A stretch of DNA of 50,724 nt. It comes from an uncultured Lachnospiraceae bacterium. GTDB lineage: Bacteria; Bacillota; Clostridia; Lachnospirales; Lachnospiraceae. The stretch is taken from the NCBI GenBank assembly GCA_947629525.1, contig CANREB010000016.1:1-50724 (forward strand). The letters are read 5' to 3'. Below the pieces are notes generated by a model that was not told the origin of the DNA, made no database searches, and worked only from the letters and a program-made list of their open reading frames with translations. Of the stretch, positions 8,619-17,776 are shown in pieces (position 1 is the stretch's first letter; every line of letters starts with the position of its first letter). The translations under genes and the position numbers were made by a program.

Positions 8619-11318
8619 ATGAATTATGGTAAAAGGGGTATACATAAGATTCAAAAATCCCTTACTTCAAAATCCGTAAAATATAAAAAAATGTTTTTTG
8701 TAACGATACTGCGCGTTATGATCGTCGCTGTTCTTTCCATCGGCGTTATCGGCGCATGCCTTGGTGTCGGCATATTCAAGGGTATACTGTCCTCTGCTCC
8801 CGACATTGATCCCGCATCCGTACTTCCTATGGGATATGCTTCCGTTATGTACGATTCAGAGGGCAATGAAATGACAAAGCTTATTGCCGCCAATTCAAAC
8901 CGCAGTCAGGAAGATATGAGCAAAATTCCACAAGATCTTGCCGACGCTTTCGTTGCGATCGAGGATGAACGTTTCTATTCCCACAACGGTATTGATATCA
9001 AAGGTATTCTCCGCGCAGGCGCCGCCGTGTTTGAGAGCAGCGAGCTTTCGCAGGGCGCTTCTACCATCACACAGCAGCTTATCAAAAACAACGTATTTGA
9101 AAACTGGACAAATGAAAGCGACATCCAGAAAATAAAGAGAAAAATACAGGAACAGTATCTTGCTGTCGAGCTTGAAAAGAAGATGTCAAAAGAAGACATT
9201 CTCGAAGCGTATATGAACACCATAAACCTCGGGCAGAACACTTTGGGTGTAAAAGCCGCGGCACGCCGGTATTTCAACAAAGAGACATATCAGCTGAATT
9301 TGTCGGAATGCGCCGTGATAGCTGCTATCACGCAAAGACCCACAGCGCTCAATCCCATATCAAATCCCGAGGCGAACGCCAAGAGGCGCAAGGATGTACT
9401 TGACAAAATGAAAGAACTTGAATTTATCACGCAGGAAGAGTACGACGAGGCAATGGCGGACGATGTATACAGCAGAATAGCTGAAACCAACGCAGAAGTT
9501 TCAAGCAATTCGGTCTATACATACTTCGAGGATGCCGTGACCGAACAGGTTTTTAACGACCTTATGGAAATAAAGGGCTACAATGAATCGCAAGCCTACA
9601 ATGTCCTCTATAGCGGGGGATTAAGCATATTCACCACACAGGATCCGCAGATACAGTCGATCTGTGACGACATATACAGCAATGAGGAAAACTTCCCCGA
9701 CAATTCAAAATGGCATCTAAGCTATGCCTTAACAATTGAAAAAGCGGACGGTACAAAGGAAAACCACAGTTCTGAAATGTTCAGATCGTATTTCAGGCAG
9801 TCAAATTCCAATTTCAATATGCTCTATTCGTCTCAGGAAGACGCTTATGCCGCTATCGAGGAATACAAGGCGGCAGTGATGTCGGACGGCGACAAGGTGG
9901 ACGGCGAGAATGTTTCGCTTGTCGTACAGCCTCAGGTGTCGCTTGTAGTCGAAGATCAGTCCACAGGTTACGTCGTTGCTCTGATCGGCGGGCGCGGCAC
10001 AAAATCGGCAAGCCGTACCCTCAACAGAGCGACAGATACGGTAAGGCAGCCCGGTTCTACTTTCAAAGTACTCTCGACATATGCGCCCGCGCTTGACAGT
10101 GCCGGACAGACGCTTGCGTCAGTGCAGAATGACGCTCCGTTTGCCTACGCCAACGGAAAGCCTGTAAGAAATCACTGGTCAGACGGATACCGGGGGCTTC
10201 TCTCCTACCGCTACGCGATACAGCACTCAGCTAACATCATCACCGTAAAAGCGCTGACACAGATATCGCCGCAGCTTGGCTTTGACTATCTGCAGAATTT
10301 CGGTTTTACCACGCTTGTCGAGCGGCGCGTGGAAAGCGACGGCACTATAGTTTCCGACATAGGTCAGCCTCTTGCGCTCGGCGGCATCACGGACGGCGTA
10401 AGCAATATAGAGCTTAACGCGGCATACGCCGCCATCGCAAACGGCGGCACATATATCAAGCCAAAGCTTTATACAAAGGTACTCGACCATAACGGCAATG
10501 TGCTTATAGATAACACCCAGCCTATTACTTCACAGGTCATCAAACCTACTACCGCATGGCTTCTCACAAGCGCTATGGAAGATGTTATAACCTCAGGTAC
10601 AGGTACAAGATGTAACTTCCCGAACATGTCGATAGCGGGCAAGAGCGGCACCACCACATCAAGCAAAGATGTATGGTTCGCGGGCTACACGCCTTATTAT
10701 ACGGCAACTACATGGACAGGATATGACAACAACGAAAAGCTTGTCACAAGCGCAGAGCAGAACCTCTCAAAAACACTGTGGCGTGAAGTAATGTCGCAGA
10801 TACATGCAAACCTTGAATACAAGTCGTTTCCTATGCCAAGCGGCATCGTCACCGCTACTGTCTGCTCCAAGTCAGGCAAGCTTCCAATCGCGGGCGTATG
10901 CGACGGCTGTATGACTTCGGAGTATTTTGCGGAGGGCACTGTCCCTACGGAATACTGCGATGTCCATGTGTATTCAAATATATGTGCATATACGGGGCTT
11001 ACCGCCACAGAGGAATGTCCGTTCAAGCAGGCGTCTATCGTAGAGCAGATACCGACAAGGCTTCAGGACACATCACTTGCAAGCGCTCTGACAAGCCAGA
11101 GCGGTACGCTCTCTCCCGATGACGAAGAAGGCGAAGAAGTTCCCGCCAATACCGGCGCAGCCACGGATATAACACAGATGTGTCCGCATAATGCAGCATT
11201 TTTCGCAGCGCCGAACGCTCAGGAAGTAATACTTCAGCAGGCGGCACAGCTGCAGCAGATGCAGGCAGCCACAGCGGCACAGAACGCAGTTGTGGATCCG
11301 CCTCCAAGCGACACTTAA
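8619..11318 (+). CDS. Class A penicillin-binding protein (glycosyltransferase/transpeptidase)
   Basis: 899 aa. A single membrane anchor lies at about residues 25-55, then a GT51 glycosyltransferase domain (E-D-E-R-F-Y-S-H-N-G, catalytic Glu about 115; Q-G-A-S-T-I-T-Q-Q), then the transpeptidase with S-T-F-K (Ser about 480), S-A-N (about 537) and K-S-G-T (about 675). It polymerises and crosslinks peptidoglycan outside the membrane. A Cys-containing segment (about 750-800, C-S-K-S-G ... C-D-G-C) follows, and the end is Gln/Ala-rich (Q-A-A-Q-L-Q-Q-M-Q). The start is set at 8619 because GGGGGTGA lies just upstream; the earlier TTG at 8601 would put this site inside the gene. Confidence 0.96.
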   Translation: MNYGKRGIHKIQKSLTSKSVKYKKMFFVTILRVMIVAVLSIGVIGACLGVGIFKGILSSAPDIDPASVLPMGYASVMYDSEGNEMTKLIAANSNRSQEDMSKIPQDLADAFVAIEDERFYSHNGIDIKGILRAGAAVFESSELSQGASTITQQLIKNNVFENWTNESDIQKIKRKIQEQYLAVELEKKMSKEDILEAYMNTINLGQNTLGVKAAARRYFNKETYQLNLSECAVIAAITQRPTALNPISNPEANAKRRKDVLDKMKELEFITQEEYDEAMADDVYSRIAETNAEVSSNSVYTYFEDAVTEQVFNDLMEIKGYNESQAYNVLYSGGLSIFTTQDPQIQSICDDIYSNEENFPDNSKWHLSYALTIEKADGTKENHSSEMFRSYFRQSNSNFNMLYSSQEDAYAAIEEYKAAVMSDGDKVDGENVSLVVQPQVSLVVEDQSTGYVVALIGGRGTKSASRTLNRATDTVRQPGSTFKVLSTYAPALDSAGQTLASVQNDAPFAYANGKPVRNHWSDGYRGLLSYRYAIQHSANIITVKALTQISPQLGFDYLQNFGFTTLVERRVESDGTIVSDIGQPLALGGITDGVSNIELNAAYAAIANGGTYIKPKLYTKVLDHNGNVLIDNTQPITSQVIKPTTAWLLTSAMEDVITSGTGTRCNFPNMSIAGKSGTTTSSKDVWFAGYTPYYTATTWTGYDNNEKLVTSAEQNLSKTLWREVMSQIHANLEYKSFPMPSGIVTATVCSKSGKLPIAGVCDGCMTSEYFAEGTVPTEYCDVHVYSNICAYTGLTATEECPFKQASIVEQIPTRLQDTSLASALTSQSGTLSPDDEEGEEVPANTGAATDITQMCPHNAAFFAAPNAQEVILQQAAQLQQMQAATAAQNAVVDPPPSDT

Positions 11319-11342
11319 TAAAATAATGATGCAACACAAAAA

Positions 11343-11380
11343 CGTCCATAACCGCCAATAACGGTTATGGACGTTTTTAT
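11343..11380. terminator. Bidirectional rho-independent terminator
   Basis: GTCCATAACCG, CCAATAA, CGGTTATGGAC with T5 on the right and A5 on the left. It can end the PBP transcript on the plus strand and the tRNA-Thr transcript on the minus strand. Confidence 0.9.
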
Positions 11381-11383
11381 TAA

Positions 11384-11456
11384 AGCTGGCAACGGGAATC
11401 GAACCCGTGACCTCCGCACTACCAATGCGACGCACTACCGACTGTGCTATGCCAGC
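11384..11456 (-). tRNA. tRNA-Thr (anticodon GGT)
   Basis: A full cloverleaf can be drawn: acceptor GCTGGCA/TGCCAGC, D stem GCAC/GTGC, anticodon stem TCGCA/TGCGG with loop TTGGTAG (anticodon GGT), T stem ACGGG/CCCGT with TTCGATT loop. 72 nt plus the discriminator; CCA is not encoded. Confidence 0.96.
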
Positions 11457-11596
11457 CAGCTACCCACGTTTTACGCTGTCACCGAAAAATATATTATCAT
11501 AAATACTTTGATATGTCAATTATTGTTTTCTGCCGCGTCGAAATATTACGATTATATTAATAAAATATTTGATTTTTTTACATTTTGTGCGATTTC

Positions 11597-11625
11597 TTGC
11601 CAATATAAGCGTCTTACGCTATACT
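11597..11625 (+). promoter_or_regulatory. Sigma-A promoter of the SH3 membrane protein gene
   Basis: TTGCCA, a 17-bp spacer and TATACT. Transcription would start near 11632, about 60 nt before the ATG. Confidence 0.75.
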
Positions 11626-11694
11626 ATAGTAACAATAACAATTATTGCGCATTATCTATTTTATATAGTACATCAGATCATATGGGGGATCATT

Positions 11695-12135
11695 ATGAAA
11701 CAGACTACTATCAACCGTATACTTATAGGCATCATAACTTTGATGAGTCTTTCGATATGCTTTCTTGTAGTATGTATTGCGACAAGACCCAGATATATAA
11801 ATACAAGCGAACAGGAAACCACTGCCATTATTGAGGTTCCGCCCGACGCTGACATATCTGTCTCATCCACGCAGGACATTGCCGCGGCTTCAGACACATC
11901 CGTCGGCAGCAGCACTGCCGCTGATGACAACGCGGATACCGCTATGCGGGGCAAGACATCAACGAGGGTCAACATACGCGACGCCGCATCAGAGGATGCC
12001 AAGGTACTTGCCACTGTCGAAGAAGGCACTACATTTGAGATCGTCGAGATACTTGACAGCGGATGGACGCATATCATATACGAGGATCAGGATGCCTATA
12101 TATCATCAGCTTACGTTATCGTTATCAACAGTTAA
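11695..12135 (+). CDS. Membrane-anchored bacterial SH3 (SH3b) domain protein
   Basis: 146 aa. One N-terminal membrane segment (IGIITLMSLSICFLVVCIA, about residues 11-29), an Ala/Ser/Asp-rich linker, and a C-terminal SH3b domain from about residue 82 (S-T-R-V-N-I-R-D-A-A-S-E-D-A-K-V-L-A-T-V-E-E-G-T) ending V-Y-I. Such domains bind cell-wall peptides or glycans, so a wall-facing role is likely. The start at 11695 has GGGGGAT 6 nt upstream and a good promoter before it; longer frames upstream overlap that promoter and the tRNA region. Followed by a bidirectional terminator. Confidence 0.85.
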   Translation: MKQTTINRILIGIITLMSLSICFLVVCIATRPRYINTSEQETTAIIEVPPDADISVSSTQDIAAASDTSVGSSTAADDNADTAMRGKTSTRVNIRDAASEDAKVLATVEEGTTFEIVEILDSGWTHIIYEDQDAYISSAYVIVINS

Positions 12136-12166
12136 AAAAGCGCTGCTTTTCGCAGCGCTTTTATCA
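12135..12166. terminator. Bidirectional rho-independent terminator between convergent genes
   Basis: AAGCGCTGC, TTTTC, GCAGCGCTT with A6 on one side and TTTTAT on the other, between the stop codons of the SH3 gene and the YihY gene. Confidence 0.88.
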
Positions 12167-13081
12167 TTATTTCAGCAATGTAAGTTTCAAATCTCCCTCA
12201 TACTTTTCCATATAGTAATCATAGACGCGTCTGTGGTTATATCCGTACTCGGCATATTTGCGAAGCACCACATTTATCTCCGCCCCTATAAATACTATGT
12301 TCATCGTACCGTAAAGCCACAGTATGAATATGACTATCGTAGCAAGGCTTCCGTATGTGACGGAATAATGCGCGAAATTTGTTATGTAAAACGAAAACGC
12401 CCACGAATATACCAGCCATGCAACGGCAGCGAACACCGCGCCCGAAAATTCATATCTCACCTTTGACTTCCTGTTCGGCACGTTCATATATATAATAAGG
12501 AAAAATGTTATCAAAATCACTAACATACATATGTATTTGCCGTATTTAAACAATCCGTGAAAGGCTTCAAGCTGCGGTATAAAATGAAGCAGTCCGTTAA
12601 AAATATTGTTTCCCAGCACGATAAGCACTATCATAAGCCCCATCATAGCAAAAAAAGCAAGCACATACACAATGGCAAGCAGATACAGAAGGGGTTTGAC
12701 ACGGCTTTCCCTTATGCCGTACACCGCGTTCATACCGATTATGACCGCATATACGCCCTTTGACGCACAAAACAGCGTTACAAGCATCGTAAATGACCGC
12801 ATCATCGACGGTGTGCTTACGGAATAAACCTCATCTACTACCTGATTATAGAGCGGTTTAAGCGCCTCGGGCATGACCGTGAGCAGATACGATGATATAA
12901 TACCGGGGTCAAGCGGTAAAAACTTAAACACGGATACGCAGTACATAACCATAGGGAAAAACGACATCAGTATGAAAAGCGCCGAATTGCCTGCGAAAGC
13001 GGAAACATGGTCGATCTCAAGCTTTTTCATAAAGCTGTATATGAACCCGACACCTGTTATAAGCCGTCTTTTATTTATCAC
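12167..13081 (-). CDS. YihY/BrkB family inner-membrane protein
   Basis: 304 aa with six or so membrane helices. It matches the YihY (formerly 'ribonuclease BN') family: early A-F-A-G-N-S-A-L-F-I-L-M-S-F-F-P, later G-A-V-F-A-A-V-A-W-L and Y-G-S-L-A-T-I-V-I-F-I-L-W-L-Y near the end. The family is membrane-bound and of uncertain function; the RNase claim for it was withdrawn. It starts with GTG at 13081, sharing a base with the TAG of the CheC-like gene (TAGTG), with GGGAG 8 nt upstream, so the two are translationally coupled. Confidence 0.9.
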   Translation of the reverse strand: MINKRRLITGVGFIYSFMKKLEIDHVSAFAGNSALFILMSFFPMVMYCVSVFKFLPLDPGIISSYLLTVMPEALKPLYNQVVDEVYSVSTPSMMRSFTMLVTLFCASKGVYAVIIGMNAVYGIRESRVKPLLYLLAIVYVLAFFAMMGLMIVLIVLGNNIFNGLLHFIPQLEAFHGLFKYGKYICMLVILITFFLIIYMNVPNRKSKVRYEFSGAVFAAVAWLVYSWAFSFYITNFAHYSVTYGSLATIVIFILWLYGTMNIVFIGAEINVVLRKYAEYGYNHRRVYDYYMEKYEGDLKLTLLK

Positions 13082-13692
13082 TATGCTTTCTCCCTTGCCT
13101 TTTTCATAAGGAACAGGTCGCTTATCGCCTTTCCGAGATTATGAGGATAGATCTGAACCATCGGACTGCTGAATATATCGCCTATCTTCATGTCAAAGCT
13201 TACTTTTACGAGTTTATCTTCTTTCGGGAACTCATACCCTATATACTGTCCGTTTGTCATGTGTTTTGTCTCAGGTGTTGAAATATCCGTCTTTCTGTCA
13301 AGCATAATGCTCATCGACGTTGCCGCCGAACCCATCATCTGATTCATAGCCTCCGACACCGCGCTAAGATGCAGTTCGCTAAGCTCCATATTGGCAAAAT
13401 CGCCATGTCCGTTGCTTCCCATCATCAGATCCGCTATCGCTTTCGCATCCTGCTCGTCAAGCATCAATATGCTGCAGCCCATAACGCCCTCGACATAATT
13501 AACTTTAACAAATACCTTTTTTGTCGAAACGTCGCTTGTAAACTCGCTCTTTTCAACTATCTCGACTTTGGGCGGCGTAATGTCGATATTCTGATTTAAA
13601 AGTTTGCTGAGTGCAGACGCTGAGTTGCCGAGACAGATGTTTGATATCTCGCCGATAGCGTCTATTTCCATCTCCGAAAATACATAACCCAT
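13081..13692 (-). CDS. CheC-family CheY-P phosphatase (CheC or FliY N-terminal type)
   Basis: 203 aa. Two copies of the CheC active-site pattern D/S-x3-E-x2-N are present: D-A-I-G-E-I-S-N near residue 10 and S-A-V-S-E-A-M-N near residue 106. Two sites and a length close to 209 aa fit CheC, or FliY without its FliN part. Such proteins dephosphorylate CheY-P in chemotaxis. No cheD or flagellar gene is adjacent; it sits between an XRE regulator and YihY. The start at 13692 is chosen for GGGGGA 6 nt upstream rather than the TTG six codons earlier. Confidence 0.85.
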   Translation of the reverse strand: MGYVFSEMEIDAIGEISNICLGNSASALSKLLNQNIDITPPKVEIVEKSEFTSDVSTKKVFVKVNYVEGVMGCSILMLDEQDAKAIADLMMGSNGHGDFANMELSELHLSAVSEAMNQMMGSAATSMSIMLDRKTDISTPETKHMTNGQYIGYEFPKEDKLVKVSFDMKIGDIFSSPMVQIYPHNLGKAISDLFLMKKAREKA

Positions 13693-13728
13693 AATAATTC
13701 CCCCATTCAAACAATTATTTATTCTTAG

Positions 13729-14232
13729 TTATGCCATAAGCTCTTCGGGCTTGCATTTAAGCGCCGTAGCAAGCTTATACACCAGCTTCTCGGGCTGTCT
13801 TGACAGGTCACAGTTAAATTCTTCGCAGTTTCTGACTGTCGATACGCCGTACCCTATCTTTTCCGCAAGCTGCTCTCTTGACATATCCAGTTCGAAACGT
13901 CTCATCCGCGTCGGCGAAAACTTGGCAAAACGCAGATACATATATCTGCCGTCATAATTGACTGAATTGACAAGCTGTACCACATCGCCCCTGTTGCTCA
14001 TAGGATCTTTGTCTACCTTATATATCGACACTATCGCAGTCATAAGCTTGCGCATTATCTTCTCATCATTATAATGACCCAGATTTTCCATAGGTATGTA
14101 CAGGTCTATGTACATTGCCTTAAGTTCCTTGATCTCGTCTTCGTTAAGACGCAGTATGTAATTGTTCTGACGCGCCGCAGGATACATCGACAATATTTTG
14201 ACGCTGAATTCGTCCTTGTCAAAACCAGCCAC
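13729..14232 (-). CDS. Helix-turn-helix (XRE-type) protein
   Basis: 167 aa. The C-terminal part (about residues 108-165) is an XRE helix-turn-helix (M-S-R-E-Q-L-A-E-K-I-G-Y-G-V-S-T-V-R-N-C-E). The N-terminal 100 residues are not recognised. The start appears to be GTG at 14232 with GGTGG a few bases upstream, so the start is less sure. First gene of an apparent operon with the CheC-like and YihY genes (36-bp gap to the former). Confidence 0.75.
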   Translation of the reverse strand: MAGFDKDEFSVKILSMYPAARQNNYILRLNEDEIKELKAMYIDLYIPMENLGHYNDEKIMRKLMTAIVSIYKVDKDPMSNRGDVVQLVNSVNYDGRYMYLRFAKFSPTRMRRFELDMSREQLAEKIGYGVSTVRNCEEFNCDLSRQPEKLVYKLATALKCKPEELMA

Positions 14233-14337
14233 TTATACCACCACTCTTTCCACAATCTCTCTATTATATTATCTATTATACGATAACCCAATTTTAGTGT
14301 CAATTAATAATAACGGTAGTTTCTTCAAAAATTATAC

Positions 14338-14367
14338 TTGCTTTTTACATGTGTTTTATGCTATACT
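14338..14367 (+). promoter_or_regulatory. Promoter of tRNA-Trp
   Basis: TTGCTT (14338-14343), 18 bp and TATACT (14362-14367); start expected a few bases before the tRNA. Confidence 0.65.
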
Positions 14368-14382
14368 AGTCATTGTGAGTAA

Positions 14383-14453
14383 AGGGGCATAGTTCAGCGG
14401 TAGAACAGCGGTCTCCAAAACCGTCAACGCGAGTTCGATTCTTGCTGCCCCTG
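14383..14453 (+). tRNA. tRNA-Trp (anticodon CCA)
   Basis: Acceptor AGGGGCA/TGCCCCT, D stem GTTC/GAAC, anticodon stem GCGGT/ACCGT with loop CTCCAAA (anticodon CCA), T stem GCGAG/CTTGC (one G-T pair), discriminator G, CCA not encoded. Confidence 0.96.
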
Positions 14454-14460
14454 CTTTATA

Positions 14461-14496
14461 AAACGGCTTGGCGCAGTCCGGGGCGTTTCTTTTTTA
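14461..14496 (+). terminator. Terminator after tRNA-Trp
   Basis: AAACGGCTTGG, CGCAGT, CCGGGGCGTTT (10 of 11 pairs, two of them G-T), then a T7 tract. Confidence 0.7.
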
Positions 14497-14513
14497 TATT
14501 ATTTATATTACGG

Positions 14514-15815
14514 TCATAACGCAAAAAATGTCGAGGTAAGTTTGAGCATATATTCCATATCCTTCACTCCCGCCGTCTCATACGCTGAGTGCATTGCAAG
14601 CTGTGCAAGCCCTATATCAGCGGCAGGCATTGACACCTGAGCCATCGATATGTTGCCGAGCGTTGAACCGCCCGCTATATTGGAATGGTTCGCGTAATCC
14701 TGTACCGGTATGTCATTTTTCCTGCAGTGGCGTCTGAAATAAGCGGCAGAGTACGCATCAGTCGCGTATTTCTGTCCTCCGTGATGTTTCAACACTATCC
14801 CCTTGTTTATATACGGTCTGTTGACAGGGTCATATTTCGACGCGTAATTGGGGTGGCATGCATGCGCGTTGTCCGCGCTGAGCATGAAGCTGCCCGATTT
14901 CCATATTCTGTATACGGCGTCCGATACGCCGAGCGCATCCGCAATATTTTCCAACGTATCTTTAAAAAATGTCGAGTCTGCTCCCTGACGCGTCAGGCTC
15001 CCTACTTCCTCATTATCAAATACCGCAAATATATCGATATATTCCTGCGGTCTTGCGTCAATAATGCCTTTCAGCCCCGCATAGACGCATCCTAAATCAT
15101 CGTAGCGCGCCGACATGATAAATTCATCATTTTCCCCCGCAAGCACTGCCTTTTGTGAATTGACCGCATACATATCATAGGCGAGTATATCATCCGCATC
15201 GTACTTTTCTCCTGCCTGCCGCGAAAGTTCCTTTGCAAGCAGAGCAGTAAAAGTATGCGCATCGTCCGCGCATACGCCTGTCGATACGAGCGGTATCATA
15301 TCATTCTGCACATTATATGATGTCCCTTCATTCACTTCCCTGTTCAGATGGATGGCAACGTTTGGTATAATACAGAAATTGTCTTTTAATCTAACCGCAT
15401 ATGATGTTATCTCTCCATCCTTGTCAACACATACTCTTCCCGCTATTCCAAGCGGTCGGTCAAACCATGTTGACAGTATCATCGAACCGTATTTTTCCAC
15501 ATTCAGGCAGGCGTATATGCCCTCTTTTGTAAGTTCGGGAATATCCTTTACCTTGAAAGCAGGCGAGTCGGAATGAGCCGCATATACATGGAAGCCTTTT
15601 ATATTGACGGTTTCATTATCCGGTATGCGAAAAGCAATCAGAGAAGAAGCGTTGCGTATGCAATAATACGCCTTCCCACATTCAATCTTCCAGAGTTCAT
15701 TCTCGCCAATTCCCTCAAAACCTGCCTTTTCAAGCATAGTTTTCATATTTTCCACTGCATGATAACTTGTAAGACTTCCGTCAAGAAAGTCCATCAGTTC
15801 TTTTATATTATACAT
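14514..15815 (-). CDS. apeB: M18 family aminopeptidase (aspartyl aminopeptidase type)
   Basis: 433 aa, the usual length. Co-catalytic metal motifs are present: A-A-H-S-D-S-P-A-F (His and Asp ligands), F-D-N-E-E-V-G-S (catalytic Glu), S-A-D-N-A-H-A-C-H-P-N-Y, H-H-G-G-Q-K-Y-A-T-D-A and the C-terminal A-M-H-S-A-Y-E-T. It removes N-terminal residues, typically acidic ones, from cytoplasmic peptides. AAGGAG lies 6 nt from the ATG. It begins 16 bp after radA, so the two are probably co-transcribed. Confidence 0.96.
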   Translation of the reverse strand: MYNIKELMDFLDGSLTSYHAVENMKTMLEKAGFEGIGENELWKIECGKAYYCIRNASSLIAFRIPDNETVNIKGFHVYAAHSDSPAFKVKDIPELTKEGIYACLNVEKYGSMILSTWFDRPLGIAGRVCVDKDGEITSYAVRLKDNFCIIPNVAIHLNREVNEGTSYNVQNDMIPLVSTGVCADDAHTFTALLAKELSRQAGEKYDADDILAYDMYAVNSQKAVLAGENDEFIMSARYDDLGCVYAGLKGIIDARPQEYIDIFAVFDNEEVGSLTRQGADSTFFKDTLENIADALGVSDAVYRIWKSGSFMLSADNAHACHPNYASKYDPVNRPYINKGIVLKHHGGQKYATDAYSAAYFRRHCRKNDIPVQDYANHSNIAGGSTLGNISMAQVSMPAADIGLAQLAMHSAYETAGVKDMEYMLKLTSTFFAL

Positions 15816-15831
15816 TTTACACTCCTTATCG

Positions 15832-17193
15832 TCATACTAAATCCATTACTTCGCCGATGCCGCTTACACCGATGATGTTTATGCCGTCAATGTTCTCAAG
15901 ACCATCAACGCACACGCGCGGCAGGATGACCGTATTAAATCCAAGCTTTTTAGCCTCCTGCACTCTCTGCTGCGACATACTGACAGCTCTCACCTCACCG
16001 CTTAAGCCTACCTCGCCGAACACAAGCGTCTTGTCATCTATGACCTTGTTTTTGAAACTTGATATTATCGCCATAACTATCCCAAGGTCAAGCGCGGGTT
16101 CATTGAGCTTCATGCCGCCCGCTATATTCACATAGGCATCGCAGTCGCCTATCTGCAGTCCAAGGCGCTTTTCAAGTACAGCCATAAGCAGATTTATCCT
16201 GTTAAAATCTGTTCCCGTCGTCTGGCGTCTGGGTATTCCGAAATTTGTCCTGCACACTAACGCCTGTATCTCTATCAGTATCGGACGCGTGCCCTCTATC
16301 GCGCATACTACCACGGAACCGCTTGCTCCGGCAGGCTTGCCGCTAAGCATATACTCGGAAGGATTTTCAACTTCTATAAGTCCTTCCTTACGCATCTCAA
16401 AAACGCCTATCTCATTGGTTGAGCCAAATCTGTTTTTCACTCCTCTCAGCAATCTGTATGAAGCATATCTGTCGCCTTCAAAGTACAGCACGGTGTCCAC
16501 CATATGCTCAAGCACCCTCGGTCCTGCCACTGTCCCTTCCTTTGTAACATGCCCGACTATAAATATCGCTATACCGCTTCCTTTTGCTATTCGCAAAAAT
16601 ACATTTGTCGCCTCTCGCACCTGCGATACGCTCCCTGCCGCCGATGATACTGTCTCCTGATACATAGTCTGTATCGAATCGATGACAACTGCTTCGGGTT
16701 TGGCTTTCGTTATCGCATCCTCTATGACGTCAAGATCCGTCTCGCACAAAAGCAGCATATTTTCCTTAAAATCGCCTATTCTCACGGCGCGCAGCTTTAT
16801 CTGTTTAAGAGACTCTTCTCCTGATATATACAACACCCGTCTTCCCGCATTCGCAAGCTGTCTGCACACTTGAAGCAGAAGCGTTGATTTGCCTATGCCG
16901 GGATCGCCGCCCACAAGAGTAAGAGAGCCTTTCATGATGCCTCCGCCAAGAACTCTGTCAAGCTCGGCTATTCCTGTCATTATGCGTTCTTCTTCTTTCA
17001 TCGATATCTCGTTTATCCCGACAGGCTTTACCGCCCCGCCGATATGCATGCTCACTGATTTTGACGCAGGTGTCACTTTTTCTTCAACGAACGTGTTCCA
17101 TTTTTTGCATGCGGGGCACTGTCCGAGCCACTTTGACGATTCATGTCCGCATTCCTGACAAAAAAACGCCGTCGTTATTTTGCCTTTAGCCAT
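15832..17193 (-). CDS. radA: DNA repair protein RadA
   Basis: 453 aa, full length. It has the N-terminal zinc finger (Cys12, 15, 26, 29), a RecA-like core with Walker A G-D-P-G-I-G-K-S-T, the RadA signature K-N-R-F-G-S, and a Lon-protease-like C-terminal domain (L-D-L-G-I-V-M-A-I, G-E-V-G-L-S-G-E-V-R). RadA is a DnaB-like helicase that extends recombination intermediates with RecA. GGGAGGG lies 4 nt before the ATG. First gene of an operon with the M18 peptidase. Confidence 0.98.
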   Translation of the reverse strand: MAKGKITTAFFCQECGHESSKWLGQCPACKKWNTFVEEKVTPASKSVSMHIGGAVKPVGINEISMKEEERIMTGIAELDRVLGGGIMKGSLTLVGGDPGIGKSTLLLQVCRQLANAGRRVLYISGEESLKQIKLRAVRIGDFKENMLLLCETDLDVIEDAITKAKPEAVVIDSIQTMYQETVSSAAGSVSQVREATNVFLRIAKGSGIAIFIVGHVTKEGTVAGPRVLEHMVDTVLYFEGDRYASYRLLRGVKNRFGSTNEIGVFEMRKEGLIEVENPSEYMLSGKPAGASGSVVVCAIEGTRPILIEIQALVCRTNFGIPRRQTTGTDFNRINLLMAVLEKRLGLQIGDCDAYVNIAGGMKLNEPALDLGIVMAIISSFKNKVIDDKTLVFGEVGLSGEVRAVSMSQQRVQEAKKLGFNTVILPRVCVDGLENIDGINIIGVSGIGEVMDLV

Positions 17194-17207
17194 CTGTCCC
17201 TCCCTAT

Positions 17208-17246
17208 AAAAAACGGGCAGGTACAGTAATTCACCGACCTGCCCGC
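17208..17246 (-). terminator. Rho-independent terminator after the 137-aa gene
   Basis: Minus strand: CGGGCAGGT, a 14-nt loop, ACCTGCCCG, T6. It separates the small gene from radA. Confidence 0.9.
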
Positions 17247-17260
17247 CATATTTACATTAT

Positions 17261-17674
17261 TTATTTTTTGACCAGTCTGACAGCTACTTTGCCATTGCCT
17301 CCCAGTTCAACGCTTATGCTCAGTTTGCCCGAAAGATTTGTTTTCATAACTCCCGCGCTCTGATCCGCGACTATCACTTCGTACTCGGCATCGTCAGCAA
17401 CTCCAAGCGTTATCTGCGCGTCCTGACTTCCCTCGACCATAAACGAAATGCCGTCGGCATTCTCACTGAAATCATATACGGAAGTTCCGGGCACGGATTC
17501 ATACAGAAATGATCCGTTCTTCTCAAGCTTGGTAATCTCATTGTATGTCTTTACCTTATAAATGTCACCGGCGTGCTCATAATTTTCCAGTTTAGCCTTT
17601 TTATCAAGTTCATGATTGCCAAAGCTGATGCTGCCATTGTTCTCGGAACGCAGCAATTCCTCAACCACTGCCAT
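17261..17674 (-). CDS. Small cytoplasmic protein of unknown function
   Basis: 137 aa, not recognised. The start is fixed by AGGAGG 8 nt upstream of ATG at 17674. It begins M-A-V-V-E-E-L-L-R-S-E and is beta-rich afterwards, with repeated Gly-containing strands (S-G-K-L-S-I-S-V-E-L-G-G-N-G-K-V-A-V-R-L) and no signal peptide or membrane segment. It sits between radA and clpC with its own terminator. A candidate promoter lies upstream on the minus strand (TATACT/TATAAT -10 choices). The sequence is also preceded by two tandem palindromes. Confidence 0.8.
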   Translation of the reverse strand: MAVVEELLRSENNGSISFGNHELDKKAKLENYEHAGDIYKVKTYNEITKLEKNGSFLYESVPGTSVYDFSENADGISFMVEGSQDAQITLGVADDAEYEVIVADQSAGVMKTNLSGKLSISVELGGNGKVAVRLVKK

Positions 17675-17736
17675 TTCTTTTGTCCTCCTAAATAAATGAT
17701 TATATTGGTATTTACAGTATATAACATATCTGCATA

Positions 17737-17776
17737 ATTTTCCAGTGGGAAAATTTTTTCCAGTGGGAAAATTTTT
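17737..17776. repeat. Tandem short palindromes TTTTCCAGTGGGAAAA
   Basis: Two head-to-tail copies of TTTTCC-AGTG-GGAAAA, the second overlapping the clpC stop codon. They could be weak terminators for clpC or paired operator sites upstream of the 137-aa gene. Confidence 0.7.

Noticed and set aside
11367..11834. 155-codon plus-strand frame through tRNA-Thr.
   Set aside because: It crosses a tRNA gene on the other strand and the promoter of the SH3 gene.
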